This document shows, in pieces, positions 26,301 to 33,925 of a stretch of 64,000 nt of DNA. The stretch lies in contig NZ_CP098812.1 in NCBI RefSeq assembly GCF_036825535.1, positions 2,418,001-2,482,000 of the forward strand. The letters run 5' to 3'. The stretch's first letter is position 1; each line of letters opens with the position of its first letter. The notes under the pieces are model-generated. The model did no database searches and was not told the origin of the DNA. It saw only the letters and a program-made list of their open reading frames with translations. The DNA comes from Parasalinivibrio latis. Its GTDB lineage: Bacteria > Pseudomonadota > Gammaproteobacteria > Enterobacterales > Vibrionaceae. Position numbers and translations under genes: made by a program.

Positions 26301-26918
26301 GTGAGTGTTTTTGACAAGCTGCACAGCCAGGAAGTGTACTTTTGCGATGACGAAGAATTGGTTGCCGAGCAGGTGAAATGTCTCGATCTCCTCTACGACT
26401 TCAACCAGACCCGCCCAATCGAGATGGCGAAGCGCAATGAGATACTAAGCCGCCTGCTGGCTGAAGTGGGAAAAGATTGCTACATCGAGCCTCCCCTTCG
26501 CGCCAACTGGGGCAGACACACCCACCTTGGCAAAGGTGTTTACGCCAACTTTAACCTGACGTTGGTTGACGACACCCATATCTATATCGGTGACCATGTG
26601 ATGATCGGACCCAATGTGACGCTCGCCACCGCCGGGCACCCCATTGAGCCAGGACTGAGAAGGAAAGTTGCCCAATTTAACATCCCGATTCACATCGGCA
26701 ATAACGTCTGGATTGGTGCCAACTCGGTTGTATTACCCGGTGTCACCATAGGCGATAACTCCGTCATCGGTGCCGGAAGTGTGGTAACCAAAGATATCCC
26801 TGCCAACATGGTCGCCATCGGCAACCCTTGCCGGGTATTGCGGGAAATTGGGGAAAAGGACAGAGAGTTTTATTTTCGGGAAAGGCGGTTTTCAGAAGAG
26901 TTGTTGAAGTCTTTTTAG
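26301..26918 (+). CDS. maa: Maltose/galactoside O-acetyltransferase family protein
   Basis: 205 residues from a GTG at 26301, seven nt after GGAG. An N-terminal mac helical domain is followed by left-handed beta-helix hexapeptide repeats (IYIGDHVMIGPNV, IHIGNNVWIGANS, VTIGDNSVIGAGSVV). The loop TAGHPIEP holds the catalytic His found in LacA and Maa. It acetylates a sugar using acetyl-CoA in the cytoplasm. A close match to maltose or galactoside acetyltransferases; exact acceptor unknown. The leader before it has alternative hairpins. Confidence 0.9.
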   Translation: MSVFDKLHSQEVYFCDDEELVAEQVKCLDLLYDFNQTRPIEMAKRNEILSRLLAEVGKDCYIEPPLRANWGRHTHLGKGVYANFNLTLVDDTHIYIGDHVMIGPNVTLATAGHPIEPGLRRKVAQFNIPIHIGNNVWIGANSVVLPGVTIGDNSVIGAGSVVTKDIPANMVAIGNPCRVLREIGEKDREFYFRERRFSEELLKSF

Positions 26919-26961
26919 GTTAAACACTGTCATTCCGTCGAAGGCGTGGCAGTATTCTAAT

Positions 26962-27246
26962 TCAATGAGCGGCAAGCTGGTGAAACACTGAAGGATTATC
27001 CTGAATTGTAGCAAGAACCTTCGCAGCTAACCCCGTAGGATTACGTCGCTTTTTTTCCCAGCTTTTAATCGTGTCAACACTCGTACCAAGGGCTTCAGCA
27101 AACTCCTTCTGGGATACATTTAATTGCGTCCGAATCGCCTTTACATCGGCAACCTGATAACGGGTTAAACGGGATGCGTCCTGCTTACCATGTTCAATAT
27201 CGACGGCTTCATTCAGGGATGCTTTCAGATCTTCAAAAATACTCAT
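26962..27246 (-). CDS. HigA/NadS-like helix-turn-helix antitoxin, apparently orphan
   Basis: 94 residues from the ATG at 27246, preceded by AAGGAGAG. The C-terminal two thirds is a Cro/CI-type helix-turn-helix: VKAIRTQLNVSQKEFAEALG then TSVDTIKSWEKKRRNPTG. This is the fold of HigA2/NadS antitoxins, which normally follow a HigB/RelE toxin gene. No toxin ORF of normal size lies upstream or downstream, so it seems to stand alone. An inverted repeat at 27365-27388 (GTTTGA, 12 nt, TCAAAC) upstream could be its own operator. Confidence 0.8.
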   Translation of the reverse strand: MSIFEDLKASLNEAVDIEHGKQDASRLTRYQVADVKAIRTQLNVSQKEFAEALGTSVDTIKSWEKKRRNPTGLAAKVLATIQDNPSVFHQLAAH

Positions 27247-27364
27247 CAGCTCTCTCCTTTCAGTTTGGCTGAGCGTCCTAACCAAAAATATGAAAAAACT
27301 GTTACCCAATTATTCGATGTAAACCTCAGTGCTTGAACAATCCATATAAAAAAGTACAACTTAG

Positions 27365-27388
27365 GTTTGACTTACCTCCTTATCAAAC
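27365..27388 (-). promoter_or_regulatory. Inverted repeat upstream of the antitoxin gene
   Basis: GTTTGA and TCAAAC separated by 12 nt, in the intergenic region before the antitoxin. Autoregulating antitoxins bind such palindromes; assignment is by position only. Confidence 0.3.
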
Positions 27389-27520
27389 AATGATTAGTAG
27401 GCAAACATCGCCGTTATTATCAATTATGCCGAATCCCCGCCTTCCCTGGAAAACTAACAGAATGAACGGCATTCTTTGAATAATCAGTTTGTCCCTACTC
27501 ACTCTTTTTAAGGCATAAAA

Positions 27521-27541
27521 AAGGCGCTGTCACAGCGCCTT
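27521..27541 (-). terminator. Rho-independent terminator of the siderophore operon
   Basis: AAGGCGCTG-tca-CAGCGCCTT, nine bp perfect, with a T-run on the minus strand side; 16 nt beyond the stop of the siderophore-interacting protein gene. Confidence 0.85.
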
Positions 27542-27557
27542 ACAATCATTCCCAATC

Positions 27558-28349
27558 TTAGCCATTCGCCTCAGCATCTTCCGCTTTGAGAACTTTGTGG
27601 CCCTCTTCGGTAACGCCCCGTTTCCAGTAGCTGCTGATATAGATATTTTCCCGGTCGACATTGCGCTCATTCCGAAAATAATCACGCAAAGTACGCATGG
27701 TGGAGAATTCGCTGGCGCTCCAGATAGAAACCATCCCCTCCTGCCAAGGCAGGGCTTTTACAGCGTCAGCTAATACGTCCTTATTTTCTGTCGCCACCAC
27801 CCATGTCAGGGAAATCCCCTCCGGCGCATCCAGATCCTGAATGTCGTCAGCGCTTTGTACCTCGATAACCGCATACCCTTTTACTGAAACAGGGAGCTTT
27901 CGCAGTTTGCCGGTCAAAGCCGGTAAAGCTGTCATGTCTGCGCAAAGGAAAAACCAGTCCGCATCCGGGTTCAGGTTCTGGATCGTCCCTGGTCCGGCGA
28001 TACCAATGGTGTCTCCGGCTTTGGTGGTGACGGCCCAGTTTGCGGCCATTCCTGCTCCTTCGATTTTTTCACCATGTTCCGTGTGGCGAACCATATCAAT
28101 TTCAATCCGGCATTGCTCAGGGAAGAAACGGCGGATGGTGTAAGTACGCATCCGCGGGCGATCACCTTCCGGCAAAGCACTGATATCCGTTGTACCGGAC
28201 GGGCTAAAAAGCAGTTTTACGTAACCGCTTTCACAGTCTTCCGGATAACTGCTAAAGCGCTCTGACTCCAACGTAATGCGTTGCATATTCGGTGTCACGG
28301 TTTCTGATTTCACCACGGTTGCGATAGCCGGGTTTGGACGTTTTTTCAT
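27558..28349 (-). CDS. Siderophore-interacting protein (ViuB-like ferric-siderophore reductase)
   Basis: 263 residues from the ATG at 28349 after GGGAGTG. An N-terminal FAD-binding barrel holds RMRTYTIR (residues 67-73), the flavin motif of SIP proteins, and the C-terminal half is the NAD(P)H-type domain ending in ISSYWKRG. These cytosolic flavoproteins reduce imported ferric siderophores to free the iron. It lies just behind the ABC ATPase gene and ends an iron-uptake operon, consistent with this job. Confidence 0.9.
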   Translation of the reverse strand: MKKRPNPAIATVVKSETVTPNMQRITLESERFSSYPEDCESGYVKLLFSPSGTTDISALPEGDRPRMRTYTIRRFFPEQCRIEIDMVRHTEHGEKIEGAGMAANWAVTTKAGDTIGIAGPGTIQNLNPDADWFFLCADMTALPALTGKLRKLPVSVKGYAVIEVQSADDIQDLDAPEGISLTWVVATENKDVLADAVKALPWQEGMVSIWSASEFSTMRTLRDYFRNERNVDRENIYISSYWKRGVTEEGHKVLKAEDAEANG

Positions 28350-28351
28350 GT

Positions 28352-29113
28352 TCACTCCCCGTAGAAAAGACAAATACGTTTGCCTTCCATTTCATGAACG
28401 GTAAACGGCGTTTCATAAATTGCCGTCAGCACGTCGCTTTGAATCACCTCCTCGACCGTTCCCTGAACCATCACTTTGCCTTTTTTCAGGGCGATGATGT
28501 TGTCAGAGAAGCAGGATGCGAAGTTAATATCATGGATCACAATGACCACAGCTTTCCCAAGCTCCCGGGCAAGGGTACGGATATTTGTCATGATCTGGCG
28601 CGCATGCTTTATATCCAGGTTATTCAGTGGTTCATCGAGGAACACGTAATCGGTGTCCTGGGCAATCACCATGGCGATAAAGGCAAGCTGACGCTGGCCG
28701 CCACTCAGTTTATCCAGGTAGTTGTGTTGGATAGCTTCCAGGTCGAGATAGCGAATTGCCCTGTCGATAATCACGTCATCTTCCTTGGTGAGCCGCCCAC
28801 CACTGTGGGGAAAACGACCAAAGGAAACCAGTTCACGCACTGTAAACCGCATGGTGATGTTGTTGGACTGGCGCAATACAGCAAGTTTTTTGGCCAGTGT
28901 TTTGGTATCCCACTCCACCAGCTCTTTACTTTCTATCCACACCTCACCCTCATCACGGCTCAGAAGGCGGCAGGCCATAGACAGCAGGGTACTTTTCCCA
29001 GCACCGTTGGGGCCAATAATCGCAGTCACCTCCCCTTTTTTGAAAGAAGCCGACGCCTTGTCTACCACAGCAGTATTGCCAAACAGTTTGGTCAGGTTTT
29101 TTAGGGAAATCAT
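28352..29113 (-). CDS. Iron-siderophore ABC transporter ATP-binding protein (VctC-like)
   Basis: 253 residues. Walker A GPNGAGKST begins at residue 34, the signature LSGGQRQLAF follows at about 137 and Walker B VFLDEPLNNLD at about 158. It belongs to the iron chelate uptake ATPase branch (VctC, FatE, CeuD). It powers the two permeases encoded upstream. It begins 9 nt after the second permease gene ends and its own stop lies 2 nt before the start of the siderophore-interacting protein gene. Confidence 0.93.
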   Translation of the reverse strand: MISLKNLTKLFGNTAVVDKASASFKKGEVTAIIGPNGAGKSTLLSMACRLLSRDEGEVWIESKELVEWDTKTLAKKLAVLRQSNNITMRFTVRELVSFGRFPHSGGRLTKEDDVIIDRAIRYLDLEAIQHNYLDKLSGGQRQLAFIAMVIAQDTDYVFLDEPLNNLDIKHARQIMTNIRTLARELGKAVVIVIHDINFASCFSDNIIALKKGKVMVQGTVEEVIQSDVLTAIYETPFTVHEMEGKRICLFYGE

Positions 29114-29121
29114 GTATTGCC

Positions 29122-30090
29122 TTACTGAATCTTCTGACGCACCAGCAGGGAGAGGAAATACAGCCCACCGGCAAAATTAATGATCACGCTGAGCGTGGTT
29201 TCAAAGCTGAACAGGTTCTCCACCAGCCACTGCCCGCCCAGAATCATGCTGACAGACAGCAGGGACGAGGCGACCAGTAAGGTCCGGTGCCGGTAGGTGT
29301 TAAACAGCTCCCGGCTGAGGTTGGCAACCAACAGGCCAAAAAACAGGACCGGGCCAACAAGCGCGGTGGAAATGGCGATAAGGATGGCAGACAGAATCAG
29401 CACATTACGGGTCACTTTTTCCACCGGGACACCAAGACTCACAGCGTTATCCCTGTCCAGCCAGAACACATCCAGTACCCTGTGCATACGGAACATCAGC
29501 ACACAGACCACCAATAATGGAATGGCGTTGTAATACACCAGTTCCCGGTTGATGTTGTTGAAGCTGGCAAACATATTTGCCTGCACAGTGGCGAAGTCGT
29601 TCGGGTCCATCAGCATGGTAAAAAACGAGGCGACATTGCTGAAAAGCTGGCCGAATATCACACCAAGAAGCAGCAGAACGAGAACATTCCCTCCCTGCCC
29701 CCGGAAATAAAAGCCGAACAACAACATGGAAAACACCACCATGACAACCACTGACAGGCCGAAGTTCAGCATCGGGTTGAGAACCGCAGCACTGGTGGCT
29801 CCAAGCAGCACCACCACTAATACCTGGGTAAGCAGATAAAGGGAGTCAAAGCCCATAATCCCCGGCGTCAGGATGCGGTTGTTGGTGATTGTCTGGAACG
29901 TCAGCGACGACTGGGCGATCGCGATACTCGCGAGCACCATCGCAAGCACTTTCGGTGTCCGTCGTGACAGGAAGTAGCGGTAGTTATCTGCATCCAGCCC
30001 GGCAAAAAGGAACAGGCCAGCCAGCACAATGGCCATCACGGCAAGAACATAAAGCTTAACGTTGTCAGACAGCGTAATTCGGTTAAGCAT
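29122..30090 (-). CDS. Iron-siderophore ABC permease (VctG-like)
   Basis: 322 residues from the ATG at 30090, which lies inside the end of the preceding permease gene (ATGCTTAA). About nine membrane helices of the FecCD family. The TPGIMGFDSLYLL block is typical of the FatC/CeuC/VctG subunit, distinct from its partner. It forms a heterodimeric channel with the other permease for a catechol-type siderophore. Confidence 0.9.
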   Translation of the reverse strand: MLNRITLSDNVKLYVLAVMAIVLAGLFLFAGLDADNYRYFLSRRTPKVLAMVLASIAIAQSSLTFQTITNNRILTPGIMGFDSLYLLTQVLVVVLLGATSAAVLNPMLNFGLSVVVMVVFSMLLFGFYFRGQGGNVLVLLLLGVIFGQLFSNVASFFTMLMDPNDFATVQANMFASFNNINRELVYYNAIPLLVVCVLMFRMHRVLDVFWLDRDNAVSLGVPVEKVTRNVLILSAILIAISTALVGPVLFFGLLVANLSRELFNTYRHRTLLVASSLLSVSMILGGQWLVENLFSFETTLSVIINFAGGLYFLSLLVRQKIQ

Positions 30091-31018
30091 CCCGCTGCCC
30101 CCGCACAATCAGGTAGATAAAACCCGTCCCGCCGAGGATGCTGATAATCATGGAAATCGGCATTTCATAAGGGAAGATAATCAGACGCCCGGCGATATCA
30201 CACGCGAGCACCAGCAAGGCACCGGCAATGGCAGTAATGGGGATATTGCGGCGCAGGTTGTCACCGTAAATCCGGCTGACAAGGTTCGGCACAATCAGGC
30301 CGAGAAACGGCAACTGTCCGACAATCATCACCACACTGGCAGACATCACCGAAACCAGCAGGACACCAATAAACACCACCTGCTGGTAATTCAACCCAAG
30401 GTTCAGCGCAAAGTCTCGGCCAAGGCCCACAGCAGAAATACGGGCAGCATATAGATAGCTCATGATCCCAACCGGAATCGCGATATAGAGCAGTTCAAAA
30501 TCGCCTTCAAGAATGTTGGCAAAGTTCGCTACCGACCAGCCGGTCAGGTTTTGCAGCACGTCATATTTGTAGCCAATAAAAGACGCCATTGCCCCAACCA
30601 CATTGCCAAAAACAATTCCCACCAGCGGGACAAACACCGCGTTCTTAAACTGGAGTTGATGGATAAAGCGAATAAACAGTAAGGTGCCGCCCATCGCACA
30701 GGCAAAGACAAGCCAAAGTTGATTCCCGTTTCCGAAAATAATCAGGCTAAGCACATACCCAAACATTGCGCACTCGATGGTGCCGGATGTCGACGGTGCG
30801 GCAAACCGGTTCTGGCTGAGCTGCTGCATGATAAGCCCGGCAATACTGAGCCCGGCACCGGCAAGCAAAATGGCGATAAGTCGTGGAAGTCGGCTGGTAT
30901 ACAGCAGAAAAAGCGCTTCGTTGTCACCGGCAATGATTTTTTGGGGAGTGACGTTTGCCACACCAACAAAAAGGGACGCAACACTCAGTGCGACAAGGAG
31001 GAAAAGTAACGTTCTCAA
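30083..31018 (-). CDS. Iron-siderophore ABC permease (VctD-like)
   Basis: FecCD-type permease. I set the start at a TTG at 31018, seven nt after GAGG, which begins just before the first membrane helix (LRTLLFLLVALSV); a longer frame opening at 31111 runs through two hairpins between this gene and the binding-protein gene and has a basic, non-conserved lead, so it is less likely. About eight to nine helices; RLPRLIAILLAGAGLSIAG and SGTIE blocks fit the family. Overlaps the next permease gene by 8 nt. Confidence 0.85.
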   Translation of the reverse strand: MRTLLFLLVALSVASLFVGVANVTPQKIIAGDNEALFLLYTSRLPRLIAILLAGAGLSIAGLIMQQLSQNRFAAPSTSGTIECAMFGYVLSLIIFGNGNQLWLVFACAMGGTLLFIRFIHQLQFKNAVFVPLVGIVFGNVVGAMASFIGYKYDVLQNLTGWSVANFANILEGDFELLYIAIPVGIMSYLYAARISAVGLGRDFALNLGLNYQQVVFIGVLLVSVMSASVVMIVGQLPFLGLIVPNLVSRIYGDNLRRNIPITAIAGALLVLACDIAGRLIIFPYEMPISMIISILGGTGFIYLIVRGQRDA

Positions 31019-31052
31019 ACAAAAACCTCGGCGTGAGAACCACGCGGGAAAA

Positions 31053-31074
31053 CACCTCCGCAGTGACGGAGGTG
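31053..31074. repeat. Hairpin between binding-protein and permease genes
   Basis: CACCTCCG-cagtga-CGGAGGTG, a perfect 8-bp stem. With the neighbouring 31074-31131 element it separates the periplasmic binding-protein gene from the rest of the operon, a place where stem-loops often keep the upstream message more abundant. Confidence 0.55.
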
Positions 31075-31131
31075 GTATACCCAAACCACCTCTAAGTGCA
31101 GTTTTCAGCAAGAGTGGATTGGGTATATACC
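31074..31131. repeat. Dispersed extragenic palindrome, copy 1
   Basis: GGTATACCCAAACCAC at the left pairs with GTGGATTGGGTATATACC at the right with one mismatch and a small bulge. The central part (CTCTAAGTGCAGTTTTCAGCA) resembles the middle of a second copy at 47031-47079. It looks like a short repeated palindrome of the kind common between genes in vibrios. Confidence 0.55.
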
Positions 31132-31140
31132 TTTAATTGA

Positions 31141-32061
31141 TTAGTTGGCAGATACGCCGGAAACGTCGTTGATCATCTGGTCGGTCGCAGTCACACCCGC
31201 GATCGCCAGGTACCACGCATCCATATCCAGGAAGGCAATACGGTTTTGTTGGTAGGCCTTGGTGGTCTTAATCAGATCATTGGCAAACTCTGCTGCAGCT
31301 GTGCTGTTATCCGGGTTGAACAGGGCATCTTTATCCAGGACCAACAAGGTACTAGGGTTCTTCTCCCGGATAAATTCATAGGAAATCAGGTCACCGTGGG
31401 TTTTGGCCTTTACTGCCTGAACATTTTCCTTGAAGCCAAAATCACTGTAGATAACGGCAAATCGTGAACCGGGGCCAAAGGTTGAAATGTTGCCACCGGA
31501 GCTCATTACTGTCAGGGCATCATAGTCACTGGACTGGTTATTACTGCGGATTGCGCTGAATTTGGCATCTACATTGGTAATTTTTGCTTCAACCATGTCT
31601 TCAATTTCGAAGATTTTGCCGAGCATACGCCACTGCTTCTGGGTTTCAGGCCAGTAGCCTTTTTTGTTGTCGATGGCAAAAACAACAGTCGGGGCAATTT
31701 CAGAGAGCTCTTTATAAGATTCTGAAGCGCGTGGCCCGGTAATGATCAGATCCGGTTTCTGGGTGAAGATAGATTCAAAATCCGGCTCATGCAGGCTGCC
31801 GGAAGAGGCATAACCCTGAGTGTATTTTTTCAGGTAGTCAGGCGTTACGGCTGATGTAGAGACAGCAACCGGGTCGATACCAAAGTAATCCAGTGCATCC
31901 AGTGGGCCGATGCCCATAACCACCACACGCTGTGGCTTGGATTCCAGTTCAGTGGTGCCGAACATATGTTCAACGGTGACCGGCTTGGCCATCACCTGGC
32001 TGGATACGAGGGCGAGCAGTGCTGTCAGAAGCGTGGAGATACGCTTGGTGTTCGTCTTCAT
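31141..32061 (-). CDS. Siderophore ABC transporter substrate-binding protein (VctP-like)
   Basis: 306 residues with a signal peptide cleaved near QVMA; no lipobox Cys, so a soluble periplasmic protein. FGTTELESKPQRVVVMG and LDALDYFGI open the class III binding fold, and GPRASESY and SSGGNISTFGPGSRF match the VctP/FatB/CeuE branch that binds ferric catechol compounds. It delivers the siderophore to the permeases encoded downstream. A Fur-type box lies 26 bp upstream. Confidence 0.9.
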   Translation of the reverse strand: MKTNTKRISTLLTALLALVSSQVMAKPVTVEHMFGTTELESKPQRVVVMGIGPLDALDYFGIDPVAVSTSAVTPDYLKKYTQGYASSGSLHEPDFESIFTQKPDLIITGPRASESYKELSEIAPTVVFAIDNKKGYWPETQKQWRMLGKIFEIEDMVEAKITNVDAKFSAIRSNNQSSDYDALTVMSSGGNISTFGPGSRFAVIYSDFGFKENVQAVKAKTHGDLISYEFIREKNPSTLLVLDKDALFNPDNSTAAAEFANDLIKTTKAYQQNRIAFLDMDAWYLAIAGVTATDQMINDVSGVSAN

Positions 32062-32086
32062 ATGGCTACCATCTACTATCGTAACT

Positions 32087-32105
32087 AATAATAATTCTCA
32101 GTAAG
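32087..32105 (-). promoter_or_regulatory. Candidate Fur box
   Basis: AATAATAATTCTCAGTAAG reads as an imperfect match to the 19-bp Fur consensus GATAATGATAATCATTATC, best on its left half. It lies just upstream of the siderophore binding-protein gene, where iron repression is expected. Confidence 0.5.
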
Positions 32106-32234
32106 ATTCGTGAATGTAGCCGCCTGCCTTTGATCCATCAATACACGTTTACGTTATTTACATTTACAACTGACATGCCCCACAAAAAGGGGGCTGGAAA
32201 TGGGAAAGTTGAGTGTTTCAGTCACCCTGAATAA

Positions 32235-32271
32235 CCCCGGCGAATACCGTGTTTAAAGGCGATTGCCGGGG
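32235..32271 (-). terminator. Hairpin after the amidohydrolase gene
   Basis: CCCCGGC and GCCGGGG arms with a 23-nt loop, 13 nt past the stop of the minus-strand amidohydrolase gene. Weak T content after it. Confidence 0.45.
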
Positions 32272-32283
32272 AGGGTTAGGCCG

Positions 32284-33738
32284 TCAGCCAAAGCAGAAAT
32301 GTTGCTTACCCACTATGGTTCCCCGTTTGGAGAATGCAGCCTGATTTCCCTTCACCGGCGTGAAGTAAAAGAGCTCAGCCGGTAGAGCAGTTTCCAACGT
32401 GGCAACCGGAAGGGTTGGGAAGACTTCTAAGCTGCCCTCTACCAAGCGCGCCACCATGTCAGTTAGTGTCTGCTCACTATACATCCATGCCCGGTGCAAA
32501 ACGGTAGTAAAGGTGTCCGTATTGCGCGGATGGACCTGACCAAGGCCAAAGCTGTCTGACGCAATATAGGTTTCCGGCTGGTTGAGCAGCCAATTTAAAT
32601 CTTCCGGCAGGCAGAAATCACGCTGGTAGGTACCGCCACCGTTCAAATCCCGGCAGATCACTAACAATGCCTTTTCAATACACTCACCGATCTCTTCACT
32701 GATTTGGCCAAGCAACTTTCCGTTGTAAGCCGGGTTTTCACACACGATGGTGGTCAATGGCAGTTTTGGCGGCGGGTTCTGTTTCAGCCAACCGATGAAT
32801 TCCGCTTCACTCTTTTCTTGCCAGAAGTCAGTGGTTGGGAAAAACGAGGTAATGGTGCTTGATGCAAAGGCAAACGGGTAGGTATCCCAGCTCAGCGGAA
32901 ACGCGCTTTCCTGTTGCCAGTTCTTCAGTACCTCATAGCGTGCAGGGAATTGTCCCTCATGACTTGCCCCACCGAACTTCAGGTGGCTGATATGGCAGCG
33001 TGCACCTGTACCCTCATGCCAGGCCATCACTTCCTGGATACTTTCCAGTATTTTGTCTTTCTGGTCACGGACATGGTAGCTGCAGCAAACCGGCATCTTG
33101 CACAGCAACCCATTCATAAAGCGGTACAAACGCTCAGCCGGGAGGCTTTTTACCGGGTGGTAGTTAAGGCTGAGGCTAAACCCGTGGAAGCAACGGCTGG
33201 GATCAGCTTCGCCTTCCAGCGCGTTGTATTGCTCGAGCACCTGATCAATCCGGGTTTCGATGACTTCATCGCTGTCGAGCGGGAAGCTGTAAAGGAAGCT
33301 GTTCAGCCCGAAAAGCTGGTAGCGAGTAACCGGGCAGCCTGCATTCAAGCGGTTAAAAAAGCGGTGCCAGTCAGTATCCAACATCGCAATATCACCCAAG
33401 AACCCGGTATACCGGATGTAGTCTTCCTTCGGAATGGATGAATCATAAACCGGGTGGAATCCGCACAGCCCGCTAACTTGCCGGGTAACACCCTGACGGA
33501 GTGCATAGTCGCAGGAACGGGCATCACTGGCCGTGAAATCCGCATGGGTATGGATGTCGGTAATACCAGGAATGATGTACCCACCTTCAAGGTCTATACA
33601 CACTCCTTCCATCCCTTCACTGTAACGGGCATGGTGACCGGCAATTTTTCCGTCCACCACACTAAAAGGCCCAGGTTGGGTAAACCGGCCATTTTGCCAG
33701 ACTCTGGCATTCAAAAAGGTAAGCACTGATTGCGACAT
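32284..33738 (-). CDS. D-aminoacylase-like amidohydrolase
   Basis: About 484 residues from an ATG at 33738 after GAGG. Amidohydrolase fold: GGYIIPGITDIHTHADF carries the H-x-H metal pair, CHISHLKFGG a further His, and SDSFGLGQVHPRNTDTF the late Asp and the HPRN/Y block that marks N-acyl-D-amino acid deacylases. It should remove an acyl group from a D-amino acid or a related amide in the cytoplasm. The middle part is diverged from characterised D-aminoacylases, so the substrate is uncertain. It stands alone. Confidence 0.8.
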   Translation of the reverse strand: MSQSVLTFLNARVWQNGRFTQPGPFSVVDGKIAGHHARYSEGMEGVCIDLEGGYIIPGITDIHTHADFTASDARSCDYALRQGVTRQVSGLCGFHPVYDSSIPKEDYIRYTGFLGDIAMLDTDWHRFFNRLNAGCPVTRYQLFGLNSFLYSFPLDSDEVIETRIDQVLEQYNALEGEADPSRCFHGFSLSLNYHPVKSLPAERLYRFMNGLLCKMPVCCSYHVRDQKDKILESIQEVMAWHEGTGARCHISHLKFGGASHEGQFPARYEVLKNWQQESAFPLSWDTYPFAFASSTITSFFPTTDFWQEKSEAEFIGWLKQNPPPKLPLTTIVCENPAYNGKLLGQISEEIGECIEKALLVICRDLNGGGTYQRDFCLPEDLNWLLNQPETYIASDSFGLGQVHPRNTDTFTTVLHRAWMYSEQTLTDMVARLVEGSLEVFPTLPVATLETALPAELFYFTPVKGNQAAFSKRGTIVGKQHFCFG

Positions 33739-33880
33739 CATTTCCTCTACACGAAGATTCTGCAATGTGCCCAAGGTAGTGTGGTGGAATAAATCAGTGA
33801 AATGCCGTTAGTAGCGAGGTAATGCAAAAATTGCATCAGAGCATAGCGGTGATTTGAAAGTTTGGCCCTTGATAAATGCA

Positions 33881-33907
33881 AAACACCCCGGGCATGCCGG
33901 GGTGCTT
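33881..33907 (-). terminator. Rho-independent terminator of fruBKA
   Basis: CACCCCGGGCATGCCGGGGTG with A/T-rich flanks giving a T-run on the minus strand; 19 nt after the fruA stop. Confidence 0.85.
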
Positions 33908-33925
33908 GGGTTTTACTGAAAATCG

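Noticed and set aside
27247..27345. Fragment of a HigB/RelE toxin upstream of the antitoxin
   Set aside because: Short hydrophobic peptides appear in more than one frame, none long enough or similar enough to claim a toxin.
31053..31131. attC (VCR) site of a superintegron
   Set aside because: It lacks the attC core sites, lies within an operon, and no gene cassette pattern is seen.
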